A DNA stretch of 64,000 nucleotides, taken from contig JAWWUD010000054.1 of assembly GCA_033964015.1 (NCBI GenBank), forward strand, positions 789,740 through 853,739, read 5' to 3'. Below are positions 54,281-64,000 of the stretch, in pieces; within the stretch, counting starts at the first letter, position 1; the number at the start of each line of letters is the position of its first letter. This stretch comes from Scolanthus callimorphus. Its lineage: Eukaryota > Cnidaria > Anthozoa > Actiniaria > Edwardsiidae. Made by a program: the position numbers and the translations under genes. The notes beneath the pieces were generated by a model, which saw only the letters and a program-made list of their open reading frames with translations, ran no database searches and was not told where the DNA came from.

Positions 54281-55619
54281 CAAAGCGCGTAGTGCAAAAT
54301 ACCACTCTTTTCTGAGGTAATGAGCAAAAATCGACCTGTTCCCGATTTTGCCAGGAGAAGCAGAGAAGGTAGACTGTACTAATGTGCGAAAATATTTCTT
54401 TTTCCCAGGCAGAACGGGTGAGTGAAAATGCCACAGAAAAATGTCAAAAAGTAAAACATAAAAAGGTGATTACTTGCTCTCAGATTGGCCAATTTTTATT
54501 GCATCGCCAAAGCATTCCAAAGAGATTCTAAAAAAATAAAAACGTTTCCCATCTCTCCTTCTTGCCAGATAATCTTGCCATAAACTGGGTTTGACATGAA
54601 CGATGCTTTAATGTAGTTGAAGCAAGATTTAGAACTGAAATATTTCGCACCATGAAGAGAGATCAGCTGGAATACATATAATGTATAAGAAAGTCTCAAA
54701 CAATAATTACAAATTAGAAAAGAAAAGATACCAGTGCATCCGTGAAATGTTTTGTCAATGGTGAGATTCAAAACCATTTCCCATCAAGAGATTCACAATT
54801 CAATTTTGTTGCCATCCAACAGCGAAATGGGCGAGGTAGGACCACATAATGATATATCTAACAAGGCGCTCATGATTATAAACCGTCATATCAAGATAAT
54901 TCCCTTATCTTTCTTCAACTTCATTATAAGGAAATATCTGCATACCATATTTGGAATCCCAGTACGTGTTTCACTGTTTTTATTGACTTAGAAAGCTTTT
55001 AACTCAACCAGAACTCAATTGCACTTGAGAAAAGATGTTATGTGCATTTTCCTCTGTGTTTTTTACGGTCAAGAACCTGGAAACAAAGTAGACAAGATAC
55101 CACAGGAAGCCCACTCTATCTAGAAAGACGACAATGTTATCTTGATATGGGGGTGGGGGACTTTCATATTGGTGCTCGTCGTATCTTTTGAGGGGTTAAA
55201 ATCGTCGCCTGCGGTATCTTTTTGGGCGGGTAAAAATTAAAAGCCAGGAACTTGATCTCCTATTTTTTAGGGAGCGCATCAAGCAACTTTGCCCTTCAAG
55301 TTAATAGGAAATGAGCACTTTGAATCACGTGTAAAACGCTGTCAGTTGTGTGGCTCGCCTGCGGCTCGTGATTTTACAACGTTCTCGCGTCTCTCCAAAC
55401 ATCACGCGTGCTCTATTGCGCAAATAAAGTCATAGAAAGTTGTGCTCTAGTGCTTAATTAGGGGTATCGCCATATATTTTTTGCTTGGTTGCAGGAATTA
55501 TTTGACTAACGTTGTTAAAAGAACTTTTCTTCATCCTCTGAAACCTCCTGATTGAAATAGGTTCTGTATGATATCTTGAAGGCCTTCTTGTGTTCAACTT
55601 GCGTGTGACAGTGTTTGAC
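54281..55619. other. Intergenic, no gene recognised
   Basis: The stretch near 54890-55140 (AAGATAATTCCCTTATC...GATACCACAGGAAGCCC) resembles 12810-13060, so it is a dispersed repeat. At 55140-55250 there is a GGTGCTCGTCGTATCTTTTG fragment of the family at 22480-22850. Confidence 0.35.
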
Positions 55620-55775
55620 TTACACCTAATAAAAAAAGGTTGCTTTGGCGTTTGGTCTTTGGTCTTTCAATTATAGCGCGAAACAAAGGAATTCTTTGCT
55701 TCAGTGACCACGAAACAAAGGCGTTCAATGACCAAAGACCAATGACTAAAGCAACCTTTTCTGAATTAGGTGTAT
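55620..55775. mobile_element. Foldback (ACACCTAAT...GGTTGCTTTGG)
   Basis: TACACCTAATAAAAAAAGGTT at the left is answered by AACCTTTTCTGAATTAGGTGTA at the right, with GGTCTTTGGTC/GACCAAAGACC inside. Confidence 0.6.
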
Positions 55776-55794
55776 ACTGCTAAGTAAGTCAGAG

Positions 55795-55965
55795 CTCCCA
55801 GCGAATTTCTGCAATAGCCCATCCATGGGAAAAGATATTTCCCATGGTAAAAGAATGGGAAGTGTTCGTATTTCCCATGGCTATCCATTCAAACCACTTC
55901 CCATGCGTGTGCCTCGGTAAATTCAGGATGGGTTTCTGCAGAAATTCCTTGTGTCGGACACACAG
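55795..55965. repeat. CCCATGG-rich inverted repeat, copy 2
   Basis: It matches 23120-23312: CCATCCATGGGAAAAG, TTCCCATGGTA, CACTTCCCATGCGTGTGCC and GATGGGTTTCTGCAGAAATTC. Confidence 0.6.
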
Positions 55966-56218
55966 CCCCCTTAATTTTAGTGTGCGTGTCAACTGGCGTG
56001 ATCTGGCTTGCCCTTTTTTATTACATTTTAGAAACAGTCCATTCTGTGTGTAAATACACGGACTGATATAGCGAAAAGCTCCACTCAGGGGATCAAGGGC
56101 CCACAGATCTAATTGTCTTTTAATTGTTATTTGCGTATCATATTTATATTTTGCTTCTCTGTTATCTGATATTTGATTTTGATTTTCTTGTCCCAAAGTA
56201 TGAAAAACATCCTGCTTT

Positions 56219-56783
56219 AGTATCACCCAACTAGTGGACTATTGCAAGAGTGGATTAACAAGAGTTAGAATCTTTCGTACAGTATTTGTCCACATCACAG
56301 TCAGAAAAGTGTCTATATTTAGATTTGAATGTCGCGCGGGAAAGTATTCGAATGCTCAGGTTCGAATGCTCGTATACTCAATACACAACAAAGAGAATAT
56401 CCTACCTTATCTTTGCGACTTTAAAGGTTTTTCGATTGATCTGCGATTTAATTTTAGGCTGGATCTCACAACTGTTTGCGTGGCGAGAAAGTGGGAATCC
56501 TGTGGATGACGCAATTTTCGCGGGAATCCTAGTTCTAAAATAGACACTTTTCTGACTGTGATTCGGGCGTACATAGTAAATATGGAAACTCTTGGTAATC
56601 CACTCTTGACTATTGCCAATATTGCATTCTGATTACGCTATTTTCAATAGACCTCTAGTAGCGAAAAAGCGCCGATTTTGAACATGAAAAGAATGGCGGC
56701 CCCTTTCTCGTTTTGTCGAGGTTTCTGCTGATTTTGAACACAATTTTTCACTTTTTTTGTCCAACTAGTTGGGTGATACTAAA
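56219..56783. mobile_element. Foldback (TAGTATCACCCAACTAGT)
   Basis: TAGTATCACCCAACTAGT at 56219 and ACTAGTTGGGTGATACTA near 56766-56783 are perfect 18-bp inverted ends. Long inner arms pair around AGTGGATTAACAAGAGTT...AACTCTTGGTAATCCACT and CAGTCAGAAAAGTGTCTAT. Confidence 0.8.
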
Positions 56784-57721
56784 ACAATTAGACCTGCCTG
56801 TATTTCCTTGGCACACACACTCGCCCGCGTTGGATATGCGCAGTGTATGCCACTCGGAAGCATTGTATAATTAGTATTAGTCAAGTGGTTATAAGAATTT
56901 CCGCGCACTGATTGGTCGGAGAGGCTCGTTTTCTGATGGGTCTTTCTGTAGGTACCGGAGACTATTGTATTCTGTGTTAGCTTCGTTCTTTGTGTTACAG
57001 AACGAACCCGTTTTCTCTCGCTATAATCACCTACAGGTGATTAAAATGATAACATTGAAAGTATTGGGAGTGCGCGCTCGAGTTTTGTTATGATCGTGAA
57101 AAAGTTCAACAAATGAACTTGTTTGTCTGTCTGAAAACCTTATGAATCACTTGAGCAATTTTACCCCTAAAAGATACCATCCCTAATGACACACTGACAT
57201 TTAATTAAGAAGTTTCATATTAGTAATTAATGAATAATAGTCAGCGCTCCACGCCGGACAAGCATGTCATCTAGATTATAAACTTACAATAGAACGAAGC
57301 AATGTGTATAAATGCAAATGAACCTCGTATTTGGACATGAGAGCCTCCTATGTGGACAATGAGAGCATCGTATTTGGACATCCTTATATAGTAGTCGTAC
57401 CACGGGTACTTAATGGCATTTTAGACCCGGCGGAATCATTTTCACACTTTATACATAACGTGTTTTCAGTTCGTCTAATCAGCCGTGAGTGTAGTGACAA
57501 TTTTCCTGTTGCCCGTGAACCCAAGTTTTCCATGCAGTGTAGAGAAGTTATCAATAAACACAGCATCGCCCTTTTTCCACTGGAAACCCACAGCACTTTC
57601 CCACATGCACGAGTGTATGTGCTGTACTACTTCCGGTTCTACGTCACATCCTGATCTGGGTCAAGTGACGAAAAAAACAGTCAAGTGCGTCGTTAATTCG
57701 AGAATTTACGGCATTTCACAA

Positions 57722-58285
57722 AAATCGTTCTAGGCAAAAAAGGCAAAATTGGGCGTAAATGGGCAAAAATGTCGTGCACACACGGATTGCAATACGCAGT
57801 TTTGTAAATCGACGAGGTGACCTTGATGAAGAAAATCGGCAATGGTCGTTTAAATTATGTAGAGCTTCTCCGTGAAACCGAGAATTCCATTTTAGAAGCA
57901 GTTTCAACCTTAAAAAAAGATTTAAGAATCTCGAAGAAAACGTAGCAAGAATACTTGGTAAGGTGGACTGCATTGAGAGGACGTTGGACAATGATTAGAT
58001 GATGTCGCATTAACATTAATGAGAGCATAAAATGATCAATCGCTTCAGATCCTTTTCTCAGTGTCGAGGCCTTCGATTTAGTTATTTCGATAGCCCGTCG
58101 TCTGTTCGACACGATAAAAAAAATGCGTGCTTCGGCAAAATTAGGCAAAAACGCGCAGGGCAAAAATAGGCAAAAGAAAAACAGGCAAAAAAGAACAGGG
58201 CAAAAAAGGGCAAAAAATTGGCGCATTTTGGTGGGCAACAAAACGCGCGAATTAGCAACAAAAGGCAAAAATATGCGCGAAAAGG
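57722..58285. repeat. GGCAAAA-rich low-complexity region
   Basis: GGCAAAAA and close variants recur many times at 57730-57775 and 58130-58285, flanking a segment without genes. It lies between the two dioxygenase fragments and may mark the insertion that disrupted that gene. Confidence 0.5.
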
Positions 58286-58751
58286 CGTAAAAAATTGGCT
58301 GTTTTAATGTTTTTTCGTGGCGAAAAATTCTACGGGGCTACTCTTGAATTATTTTCTTTCTCACAGTTTTTCCTTTCTCAATTAAATCTGCACAGGTTGA
58401 AAGTGCATTTCACTTTTGCCATTGCTTCCAGTCAAAGAACAACGCATTTTTCACAAATCGAATATTTAAAAAAAGTGCTTGTAGAAAATTAGGTCCAAAA
58501 ATCAGCCTTTTTCAGAACACATTAATGAATTGGCCTAAAATGATACTTCATCATAATTATTTGAGCTCATATATATTTTTTGGAATGCACATCAGTTGAA
58601 TATTATTTCTGGAAATTTATACAAAGAAAACGCTAGTGGTTGCAGAGAAATAGTACCAAACCTAGCGTTAGAATTTTTGTTACGCTCGCGTGCGCAACAT
58701 CGTGCGCGAGGCCATAAGTATCCAGTGGTTATTTTCTCGAAGCATAAATAA

Positions 58752-58826
58752 GGGATACCAGAAACATATAAGTTACTCACTATAAGTTACTCACTTATAT
58801 GTTTCTGGGGATACCCTATTTTACTG
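58752..58826. repeat. Short palindrome (AGGGATACCAGAAACATATAAG)
   Basis: GGGATACCAGAAACATATAA is followed after two TTACTCACT repeats by TTATATGTTTCTGGGGATACCC. Arms are about 22 bp. Confidence 0.75.
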
Positions 58827-59291
58827 CCGAAATGTGCTCTTCGTGTAGAGCACAACGGTAGGTTTTCGCCATGATTCATCAATTATTTCACGAGATCGGC
58901 AGTCAAATCCGAAGAATTGGAAGGTGGTGGGTCTCGGGTACCCACCCCCTACACTAGATACTTGTAAAGTACCGTTGTTTTGACCTCTTCACAAATGGAA
59001 TTGAGCATTCAAGCCATAAGCGCGCGCGATTGCTTTTCTGTGCCAGTTTCAGACGTCGAACTTTTGTCGCGTCGAATCTAATCGTTAGAAATTTCATTTG
59101 CAGCTTCTAGGACGCTTTGTCTAGTGCAAAAGTTTAATCTAGATGAGTCATAGCAGAACAAAAGGGAATGTGAAGTTGCTTTCTCTTGTTTATTCGTCCT
59201 TTTGTAGTGAAAAGGAGAAAACCACTCACACCTACATATCGAGAAATTTCTGTTCCGACGTTGCAAAACGTTGGCATTGACTAGGGTCTAC
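58827..59291. other. Spacer beside the dioxygenase remnant
   Basis: A short GGTGGGTCTCGGGTACCCACC hairpin occurs near 58924-58946, and a CAGTTTCAGACGTCGAAC transposon end at about 59046. No further dioxygenase exon was recognised. Confidence 0.35.
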
Positions 59292-60075
59292 CTTGGCGGG
59301 AGGATTAACAGCGTATGACATCTCATTGTGTGGGCCAATAGAAAAGAGAGGATCCTCGTCTGTTGAATGATAGACAGACATCTCGCTATCAAGCAGCGTT
59401 CTGAAACCATCCGCTGCTTGATAAGCTATCGGTTGATATCCCACAGCCTTCACAAGTGCTAAAATCGTAAACTGTGTTTATGGGCAGGCCTCGTACAAGA
59501 ATGGCGCCAGCATGAACCAATCTTTCGTCGACAACGCTGCGGCATTTCTGAGCCCACGATGATAAATTATGCCTCTCAGCGTCAACAACCCGGAGAGCAT
59601 GCGGAAAGTCCTCTGATGGTTTCTTTAAGAACTTTGGAAATCTTTGCCTTGTGATCCTGCGAGGTACTTGCGGCCAGCAAGTGGGTTATCTTTTGTAGGC
59701 GAAATTTCATTGGCTGGAATAGGCACCATTGTAGTTTGTAGGCTGCGTTTTGTGACTGGAACGCTGGCCAGTGAAAACTGGCGTGGGCGAAACAGCAGTG
59801 CTGATGTGGCCCGAATGGACGTTAGTGTTCGTACGTACATTTCAGTTGGGTTTGCGCCTAATATCGGAGGACACAAGAAACATACAGATATCAAATTAGT
59901 ATTCCATTCCATTCTGGTCCAGTTCATTCCATCCCAGTATGGTCATTTAAGGTGAAATTACCCTGATAGACCCCTCAGCTTGGGCATAATGTTTTCTTAT
60001 ATTTCAGGTCGCGTGGCATTCTCATGAGTATATATTCCCTCTTTCCTTTTCTGCTACGCACCGAAGGATAGATAT

Positions 60076-60197
60076 GTTGTTTACCGGCTGGGAGGTCCGT
60101 ATAGGGAACACTGTGGAGGGCTGGAAACGGCCGAGGTCAACATTTTCCAGACAGAGGTCACAGTTTTTCCCTATGAACCGGCCTAAAGCTGGTAAAT
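60076..60197. mobile_element. Foldback (TTTACCGGCTGGGAGG)
   Basis: GTTTACCGGC at the left and GCTGGTAAAT at the right, with GTATAGGGAA/TTCCCTAT in the arms, form a miniature palindromic element of about 120 bp. Confidence 0.5.
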
Positions 60198-60714
60198 AAC
60201 TTATTTATTTTTTCCCAACTCTAAAATTTGATTTTTTTGATGAATACAAGCGCGTCCAAATGGCTACCGTGACCTAGGTCAGAGATAGCAAATATCGCCC
60301 CGCGCGCGCGCTATGAGAACGAATCAGAATGCAGAATTCGTTACTGTGCCCTCTAGGAAAAATAAATATGAATACGGAAGCATCCCAAACAAAGAAAGAT
60401 TATTCCGCGGCAACAGCACGTGATGAATTGGAAAACATCATGCCCATGCCGAAGAGGTATATTCTTATCCGCTACGGTAGAGTTCGCTATAGGAGGATGT
60501 TTTGTTTACACTTTGAGCTCATTCATAAGCAATGTTCAGAATCAGACTGTTCGAGGGGAGCTGTAAAATGATGTAGCTCCGTTACGAGATTTCCCATACC
60601 GAAATTGATGGGAAAAAAATCACACGTGGGAATTTATGAGTTTTACATGGTTGGGAATTGAAAAAACCATCGACATTATGTCCATGATGGGTTATAATTT
60701 TGTTACTCAAATCA

Positions 60715-60808
60715 AAGTTGTTTCCTCAGGTGGTTAACGCGCAGCATGCTCTTCGACTTGTTTTGCAAAACGCTGCGAGACAAGCTGCAAGCGTTTTTGT
60801 TGCTCGTT

Positions 60809-60843
<35 letters not shown>

Positions 60844-61050
60844 TACGATCTGACAAGTCTGTTTGTATCGGATTACGTCGCAGCTTGTGGCATTGACCAA
60901 TCAGGCGTCGGTATTTTCCAAACTTGTAACATGCCGATTTGAGGTGAGACCAGTCGTTTGGTCAGGTGGTAAAACGCGCAGGCTTTCTTCATCTCGCTTT
61001 GCAACAATGTTTGCGCGACAAGTTGAGCGATTTTGTTGCCCGTTTGACCT
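60715..61050. repeat. Direct duplication split by a 31-bp poly-C tract
   Basis: CAGGTGGTTAACGCGCAG...CGACAAGCTG...TTTTGTTGCTCGTTT (60729-60812) recurs as CAGGTGGTAAAACGCGCAGG...CGACAAGTTGAGCGATTTTGTTGCCCG (60963-61044). The C tract occupies 60813-60843. Confidence 0.65.
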
Positions 61051-62765
61051 TGCCTTACAATTCTTGTGATTTCAGTCGTTCTAAGGGACGTGTCATTATT
61101 TAGTGGGGGATAGGGAGCTTTTATTTTTGTGGGGAGGATCCGAATTTTTACGCGCGTCTAAACGGAGGGTCAAAATTGTTTTCACTCCTGTTTGGGGGGG
61201 AGGGTCACAATTTTTTCAATCGACATTTCAACGATGAAATTCATTTATTTACGAAGGCATATTTTCGAAATCCCAGTCAACGTCTTCTGGAAATCAAGTA
61301 ATAATTCAAAACGTTTTACCACACATCGACTCGACACACAGCTTGATATGTATTTGTGACATCTAACGAAATGATGAAAATAAGTACTTAAAATAGAAAA
61401 TAAAAAAAAAGCACTGGTATCGCCGCTGCACGGTTTCCGCCACGCAAGGGCAAATACTGAGATACAGGTTGCTCTGGTCGTTGGAGGCACGGAATGCGGG
61501 ATTCTTTGCTAGTGGGATCAGTGGCGCTCTTCGAAAAAAGACCAATTCCCAAAGCAACCTTTTTCAAATAGTTGTATACGTTTAGCTTCCTTCGTAGGGC
61601 CATAAGGAAAGGTATGGAAAAGCCTCCCAGCTAGCTAGCTTACAGTAATTACATGTGTAAATTATCAAATTACCTTAATCACCGCAACGTGGATGCCTCT
61701 GAGCACTTGATATGTATGTTGAACAACATATTATATGTTGCACAACATAAAACGCACGAGAAGTGAAGCATGCAAACAGACGGTAGGCTTTCAATTAAAT
61801 ATTTTACAAACAATCAACAGTTGGAATCTGGCCAGCAACTGTTGGAAAGACCGCCCCAGAATCATAACTAAAGTTAACAAATTTCAGGGTGATATGTTAA
61901 AACTTGGCGAACATAATAAAATAGCTTCGAGTACATTTGCAGATTCAATAGCATATCTGCGTCTTAATTAAACATAACCTTTCGTTTCTTTTCGTGTTGG
62001 CAGCTAATTTTACTCATTTTATGTCGCTTTTTTGCTATCCTGCTAGCAGTGGTTTCTTTCAGTCTTATTAGCTAGCAAAGTTGTTCGCGTCTCAAGAGGC
62101 TTTTTGCTATCCTGTTAGCAAAGTTTCTCTCAGTCTTCTATTAGCTAGCAAAGTTGTACACGTCTCATGGTATTTCGGTTTTTCCGCGCGGTTGTTTTTA
62201 TACAACAACCAGACACGCGAAATATCATCAGACAAGCGAACAACTTTGTTAGCTTATAAAACACTGACGAAACATCTGGTATCAGGGTACTCTTTTCATA
62301 TTCTGATGATGTTCTTTCAAAAAAAGGCTCTTATTTCGGAAAAAAGCTCCTCTTTCGAAAAAAAAGTCCTCCGTTCGATGGGAGACTTACTTTTTTGTGA
62401 TAAAACAAACTTCTTGTGGAGAATTATTCTTCGCCAAGCCTCGTCTGAGTATGATTCGTTTTAACCGTGTAAGCTTCAATCTAGATTTTGCTTCCAGCTT
62501 CTCTCGATGGACCTTTGGATTGTTGTGTTTTGACAGACGAATTATTTCGCACGAGGTGAGATCCAACTGAGGATTTATTTTTCCCGAAAGAAATCGAGGA
62601 AGGAAAAAAAAGAAATTATGTCTGATACAAGTACTTGTCGTGCTGAGCGGCGCCCCAGGAGGCTGTCGAAATCATGCCAAAAAGAGTCAGCTGTCATCGC
62701 CTATTCTCTCGCTCTAGTAACCAGGGAAAATAATAAGTAACCAAACCAAAACAATGTCGAGTGCT
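61051..62765. other. Intergenic, no gene recognised
   Basis: TTTTTGCTATCCTG(C/T)TAGCA...TTAGCTAGCAAAGTTGT occurs twice (about 62028-62080 and 62100-62157), a local tandem duplication. G-rich runs near 61098-61205. No exon recognised. Confidence 0.35.
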
Positions 62766-63207
62766 AGGGTCAGATAAATTATGCTCGAAAATTCGTATTA
62801 TGCTTTGAGCATTGCTCCCAAAACATAGCATTATGCTCAAAATTATGCTTGAAAAAAACATTATACTCACTATTATTTTTTTTCACGCACTTTCCCCTGG
62901 CCTTTTATGAAAAAAAAACCCCTTGGCCACCAGGTACCAGTAGCAGCCAAGCCTTTGAAACATAAAATCCTTTCTCGGAATGATCAAAACAGACTGCACT
63001 TTATAATGTTGCATAAAATGTTGGTTTTATTGAAAACAGAGAACAGAAAAGGATAAATCAGAAGCACGCGCGATCACAGCAGAAGTCGTCAGTGCTATTG
63101 ATTATTTTTTTAGAAAAACATGAGCATTATGCCGGCATATGCTCGATGGCTCCAAAAACTATAGTATTATGCTCAAAAATTTATGCCGGCATAATTTATC
63201 TGAGCCT
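62766..63207. mobile_element. TAGGGTCAGATAAATTATGC element
   Basis: TAGGGTCAGATAAATTATGC at the left is answered by GCATAATTTATCTGAGCCTA at the right. Subterminal GCATTATGCTCAAAA motifs are repeated in both orientations. hAT-like miniature element. Confidence 0.7.
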
Positions 63208-63249
63208 ATCGAGCGCGCGAGTCTTTAGCCTGCGACAGCCGACATCACT

Positions 63250-63545
63250 TATTAGCGCTCGTCGAAAGAGACTCGCGCAAAGATGCGTCTGCGCGCTCAA
63301 GGCAAACATGCCATACTGATGACGTATTTTACCCATATCTGGCTGGTCAAAAGTATTACGCGGCCAGTTTGACTATTTGATAATAATTTTTATAGCATAC
63401 AAAGCATTTCAGATGGGGAATTCAAATATAAGACAAAAAAAGATGTAACACATTTAATTGGCCACGTAATTCTTTTGACCAGATTTGGGTCAAAATACGT
63501 CATCAGTATGGAATGTTTGGCTCGAGCGCGCAGACGCTTCGGCGA
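63250..63545. mobile_element. Foldback (TTAGCGCTCG...CATACTGATGACGTATTTT)
   Basis: GCGTCTGCGCGCTC...CATGCCATACTGATGACGTATTTT on the left is matched by AAAATACGTCATCAGTATGG...GAGCGCGCAGACGC on the right, with about 140 bp between the arms. Confidence 0.7.
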
Positions 63546-63552
63546 GCGCTAA

Positions 63553-63800
63553 AGCCGGCTTTTCACTAGTGAAGTAAGCGGAGACGGAGACGGAGACGTA
63601 AGAAGCTTGCGTTCGTGTGAAAATCAAAGAACGGAGAAGGAGACGTAAGCGTGAAGGAACAGAACAGGTTTCCTTTCCTTACGTCTCCGCTTACGCTTAC
63701 GTCGTACTGTCACGACGACTTTCACACAAACGTAAGCTCTTACTTCTTCTACCGTCTCCTTCTCGGTCTCCGCTTAACTTCACTAGTGAAAAGCCGGCTT
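63553..63800. mobile_element. Foldback (AGCCGGCTTTTCACTAGTGA)
   Basis: AGCCGGCTTTTCACTAGTGA and TCACTAGTGAAAAGCCGGCT are perfect inverted ends. The inside is rich in GGAGACGTAAGC/GCTTACGTCTCC motifs. Confidence 0.85.
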
Positions 63801-63947
63801 AAGTGGTGTCAGCTTTCACAGGCTAGAGTTTCTTTGTTTGTAAAAAATTAAATTCGCCCACAACGTGAGAGTCAATGATCCCTCTCGACCAATGAAAATG
63901 AGGCAAAATTGATCTTCTTATATAACATTGATAAAACTTCAAGTTGT

Positions 63948-64000
63948 GATTCTCGTACCCAGAGCTCTACGTCTCGTCTCGTGGGCGAACTGGTGATATC
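63948..64000. mobile_element. Left end of another CCCAGAGCTC foldback, cut by the window edge
   Basis: GATTCTCGTACCCAGAGCTC resembles the ends at 12235 and 50055. The rest lies outside the window. Confidence 0.55.

Larger units (their letters stand above)
57475..59840 (-). pseudogene. TauD/TfdA-type iron/2-oxoglutarate dioxygenase remnant
   Basis: The N-terminal part (59840-59292) reads, across two frameshifts (about 59644-59652 and 59457-59465), as a presequence-like start (MYVRTLTSIRATSALLF) followed by NPLAGRKYLAGS, FPKFLKKPSEDFPHALRV, HAGAILVRGLP, YQAADGFRTLL and GPHNEMSYAVNPP. HNE fits the metal-binding H-x-E/D of the family. It ends at a possible donor (AAG|GTAGAC). The C-terminal part (57621-57475) reads FQWKKGDAVFIDNFSTLHGK and ends VTTLTAD plus stop, with the second metal-binding histidine in LHG. 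About 150 middle residues are not found between them. A decayed gene is most likely; a diverged gene with unseen exons and assembly errors is possible. Confidence 0.55.

Overview
This is an AT-rich, animal-type nuclear window with spliced genes, long introns and a very dense load of short foldback transposons. The best guess is a cnidarian (coral or sea anemone), judged from the compact conserved genes, the folate-receptor-like secreted proteins and the palindromic-element content. That assignment is inference; nothing in the window proves the species. Exon structures below were built by eye from protein similarity plus GT/AG sites and codon phase, and every accepted junction keeps the reading frame.

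Layout. 0-11 kb: two single-exon folate-receptor-like GPI/secreted proteins facing each other (797-1381 + and 9758-10342 -), a tRNA-His gene (4038-4109 -), a broken tRNA-His half joined to an 18-copy 42-bp CG-rich minisatellite, and nested transposons. 11-15 kb: transposon debris, including an element with clear 9-bp target duplications. 15-19 kb: a three-exon Myc-type bHLH-zipper gene on the minus strand whose second exon encodes a C2H2 zinc finger. 19-24 kb: palindromic elements. 24.5-32 kb: a glutathionyl-hydroquinone reductase gene (minus, at least six exons, mitochondrial-type N-terminus) whose last visible intron begins with an 18-bp tandem array. 32.8-34.4 kb: an intronless epsin with three single-base frameshifts, divergent from the reductase gene. 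43.4-48.9 kb: a complete five-exon BUD31 (144 residues, minus) whose intron 2 begins with 24 perfect copies of a 14-bp unit. 49.8-52.8 kb: a three-exon gene for an unrecognised 190-residue secreted protein (minus). 57.5-59.8 kb: remnants of a TauD/TfdA-type dioxygenase gene (minus). The rest is mostly foldback elements, often nested.

Main result. Two unrelated tandem arrays (18-bp in the reductase gene, 14-bp in BUD31) start exactly at a 5' splice site, and each repeat unit carries a copy of the donor (GTAAGT or GTAAGG). In the reductase array the unit also carries the last 8 exon bases, so the array looks like serial duplication of the exon-intron boundary. Use of any downstream copy would hit an immediate in-frame stop. 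This looks like a class of splice-donor-seeded minisatellite, and one of the two hosts is itself a splicing factor. The Myc-plus-zinc-finger architecture is the second most notable observation.
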